A stretch of 53,593 nucleotides of DNA, from positions 1 through 53,593 of the forward strand of contig CACMKZ010000008.1 of NCBI GenBank assembly GCA_902614375.1, read 5' to 3'. The position numbers and the translations under genes were made by a program. This document shows positions 52,336 through 53,593 of the stretch, piece by piece. Position 1 is the first letter of the stretch. Each line of letters starts with the position of its first letter. The notes beneath the pieces are model-generated. The model was not told the origin of the DNA and did not search any database. It saw nothing but the letters and a program-made list of their open reading frames with translations. This stretch comes from an uncultured Alphaproteobacteria bacterium (GTDB lineage Bacteria; Pseudomonadota; Alphaproteobacteria; HIMB59; GCA-002718135).

Positions 52336-53454
52336 ATGTTCAAACATTTAGCTTCCAATCCAGATAATTCAAATGGAAGATTATATAATGAGCTAAATGA
52401 TGATTTGAGAAATCCATTTGAAAGAGATAGAGCTAGAGTTATTCACTCTAATTCTTTTAGAAAATTAAAACACAAAACCCAAGTTTTTATTGAAAGTGAG
52501 AGTGATTATTTTAGGACTAGACTAACTCATTCTTTGGAAGTTGCTCAAATATCAAGATCAATTTGCAGATTACTTGAATTAGATGAAGATCTAGGTGAAA
52601 CAGTTGCTCTCGCACATGATTTAGGTCATCCTCCTTTTGGCCATATTGGCGAAGATGCACTGGATAATTCAATGAAAAAGTTTGGAGGTTTTAATCATAA
52701 TGATCAAACCTTGAGAGTTTTAACATTTATAGAAAAAAGACACCCTGATTTTGATGGATTAAATCTAACATGGGAGAGCTTAGAGGGAATAATAAAACAT
52801 AATGGAATTTTGAGTGATCATTTACCTTATCACTTAGATAATTATTCAAAATTACATAATCTAAATCTAACTGATCAACCTTATTTAGAATCACAGATAG
52901 CAAGTATATCTGATGATATTGCTTATAATAATCACGATGTAGAGGATGCTATTAGAGCAAACTTAATATCATTGGATGATATTGCAGAGTTAAGTTTTTT
53001 TGAAAAAATTATAATTAATTTAAAGGATCACTACAAAGGTATTCCAAATAAACTTCTAGTGTATCAAGTTTTAAGAAACTCCATATCTAATATGATAAAT
53101 GATATATATGAAACTACAAAAAAAAATTTAATTGAGAATAATATCAATTCTATTGATGATATACGTAAAAAAAATAATTTTGTTGTTTCATTTTCAAATG
53201 AAATGAAGAAAAATTGTGACATAATTAAAAAATTCTTATTTGATAAAGTTTATAATCACAGTCATTTATCAGATAAAAGACAGTATTCAAAAAATGTAAT
53301 ATCTACTTTATTTACTTATTTTGAAAAAAATAATAATAAACTACCAGTAGATTGGAGAAATCAAAATATTGAAATTGAAAGATTAATTTGTGATTATATT
53401 TCAGGAATGACGGATAGATTTGCTCTAAATTTGTATAAGGAGATTTGTGAATAA
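52336..53454 (+). CDS. dgt: dGTPase-like deoxynucleoside triphosphate triphosphohydrolase
   Basis: The 372-residue HD-domain protein hydrolyses dNTPs to deoxynucleosides and triphosphate, controlling the dNTP pool. Motifs: DRARVIHSNSFRKLKHKTQVF (31-51), His65 in RLTHSLEVAQISRSI, and the metal pair His94-Asp95 in ALAHDLGHPPFGHIGE; SISDDIAYNNHDVEDAI supplies the last Asp. Length fits the type-2 bacterial subfamily. Its 3' end overlaps the argS start by 8 bp. Confidence 0.94.
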   Translation: MFKHLASNPDNSNGRLYNELNDDLRNPFERDRARVIHSNSFRKLKHKTQVFIESESDYFRTRLTHSLEVAQISRSICRLLELDEDLGETVALAHDLGHPPFGHIGEDALDNSMKKFGGFNHNDQTLRVLTFIEKRHPDFDGLNLTWESLEGIIKHNGILSDHLPYHLDNYSKLHNLNLTDQPYLESQIASISDDIAYNNHDVEDAIRANLISLDDIAELSFFEKIIINLKDHYKGIPNKLLVYQVLRNSISNMINDIYETTKKNLIENNINSIDDIRKKNNFVVSFSNEMKKNCDIIKKFLFDKVYNHSHLSDKRQYSKNVISTLFTYFEKNNNKLPVDWRNQNIEIERLICDYISGMTDRFALNLYKEICE

Positions 53455-53593
53455 TTTTATAAAAGACCTTTCAGATTTTTTATTTGATTTTACAGATTTT
53501 TTAGAGAGTAATAAATTCATATCTCCAATTAATAAAAAACAGATTAGTATCGATTATTCTTCAAATAATAAACAAGGTGATTTAGCGACGAAC
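53447..53593 (+). CDS. argS: Arginyl-tRNA synthetase, 5' part
   Basis: The first 49 residues are visible before the window ends. A GTG at 53447, inside the last codons of dgt, opens a frame whose sequence ends QGDLATN, matching the conserved (H/Q)GD(L/V)(A/S)TN of the ArgS N-terminal domain. The preceding residues form a helix, as in ArgS. dgt-argS adjacency is the usual alphaproteobacterial order. The catalytic part lies outside the window. Confidence 0.85.
   Translation, partial: MNNFIKDLSDFLFDFTDFLESNKFISPINKKQISIDYSSNNKQGDLATN

Noticed and set aside
1..53593. Mobile elements, prophage or CRISPR arrays
   Set aside because: No transposase, integrase, phage structural gene, Cas gene or regularly spaced repeat was seen; tRNA genes show no duplicated 3' ends that would suggest integration.

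Overview
The window is a very AT-rich, tightly packed stretch of a marine alphaproteobacterial chromosome. Evidence for this class: the rpmF-plsX-ihfA-merR order, an Irr-type Fur regulator, an NDUFS4-like complex I subunit next to tRNA-Arg, the pcm-tolC-popZ-valS order, the xth-erpA-dgt-argS order, an aapJQMP amino-acid transporter and a direct-repeat SOS box (GAAC-N7-GAAC). A proteorhodopsin, intergenic gaps mostly of 0-150 bp, many ATGA/TAATG overlaps, short proteins and a TPP riboswitch suggest a streamlined surface-ocean lineage such as SAR11 or the HIMB59/AEGEAN-169 type. The window alone does not decide which. No insertion sequence, prophage, CRISPR array or rRNA is visible, and no gene-free stretch exceeds 300 bases.

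Layout. 1-2.8 kb: end of rpmF, plsX, ihfA, merR (fabH is absent from its usual place), then a proteorhodopsin with glutamine at the colour-tuning site and its own terminator. 2.9-8.2 kb: rplM-rpsI, argC, a tiny lipoprotein, hom, recJ and tRNA-Glu. 8.2-11.6 kb (minus strand): Irr regulator, acetoacetyl-CoA synthetase and a quinone-reductase-like dehydrogenase. 11.6-16.3 kb: hydrolase and NhaD antiporter converging on a riboswitch-controlled thiBP thiamine transporter that lacks thiQ. 16.4-21 kb: tRNA-Pro, Fe-type alcohol dehydrogenase, SulP transporter, a GFA protein, YtoQ and a methyltransferase.

21-26.4 kb: small membrane protein, glutamine amidotransferase, MOSC protein and a MalFGE-type sugar ABC transporter without an ATPase gene. 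26.4-30.8 kb: phosphatase, apt, thiolase, acyl-CoA dehydrogenase, NDUFS4-like protein and tRNA-Arg. 30.8-35.5 kb: an oxygenase (minus strand) and a six-gene operon holding part of inositol catabolism (iolC, iolB, iolJ) with a GFA protein, a short nucleosidase and a cupin-like protein. 35.5-37.4 kb (minus strand): metC and a TauE/SafE permease.

37.5-41.6 kb: complete aapJQMP with an internal terminator after the binding protein. 41.6-44.4 kb: AlaX editing protein (minus strand), SOS-controlled umuDC, tRNA-Asn and tRNA-Cys. 44.5-53.6 kb: pcm, tolC, a minimal PopZ-like protein, valS, ilvD, xth and erpA (minus strand), dgt and the start of argS.

Taken together the genes suggest a light-assisted heterotroph that imports amino acids, sugars and thiamine, degrades fatty acids/ketone bodies and polyols, and makes its own arginine, threonine/methionine precursors and branched-chain amino acids. 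The best candidates for something unusual are the two ABC systems without local ATPases, the missing fabH, the terminator that runs into a start codon, the compact iol operon with an added nucleosidase and cupin, and the tRNA-Pro/ADH arrangement. No wholly new system is evident.
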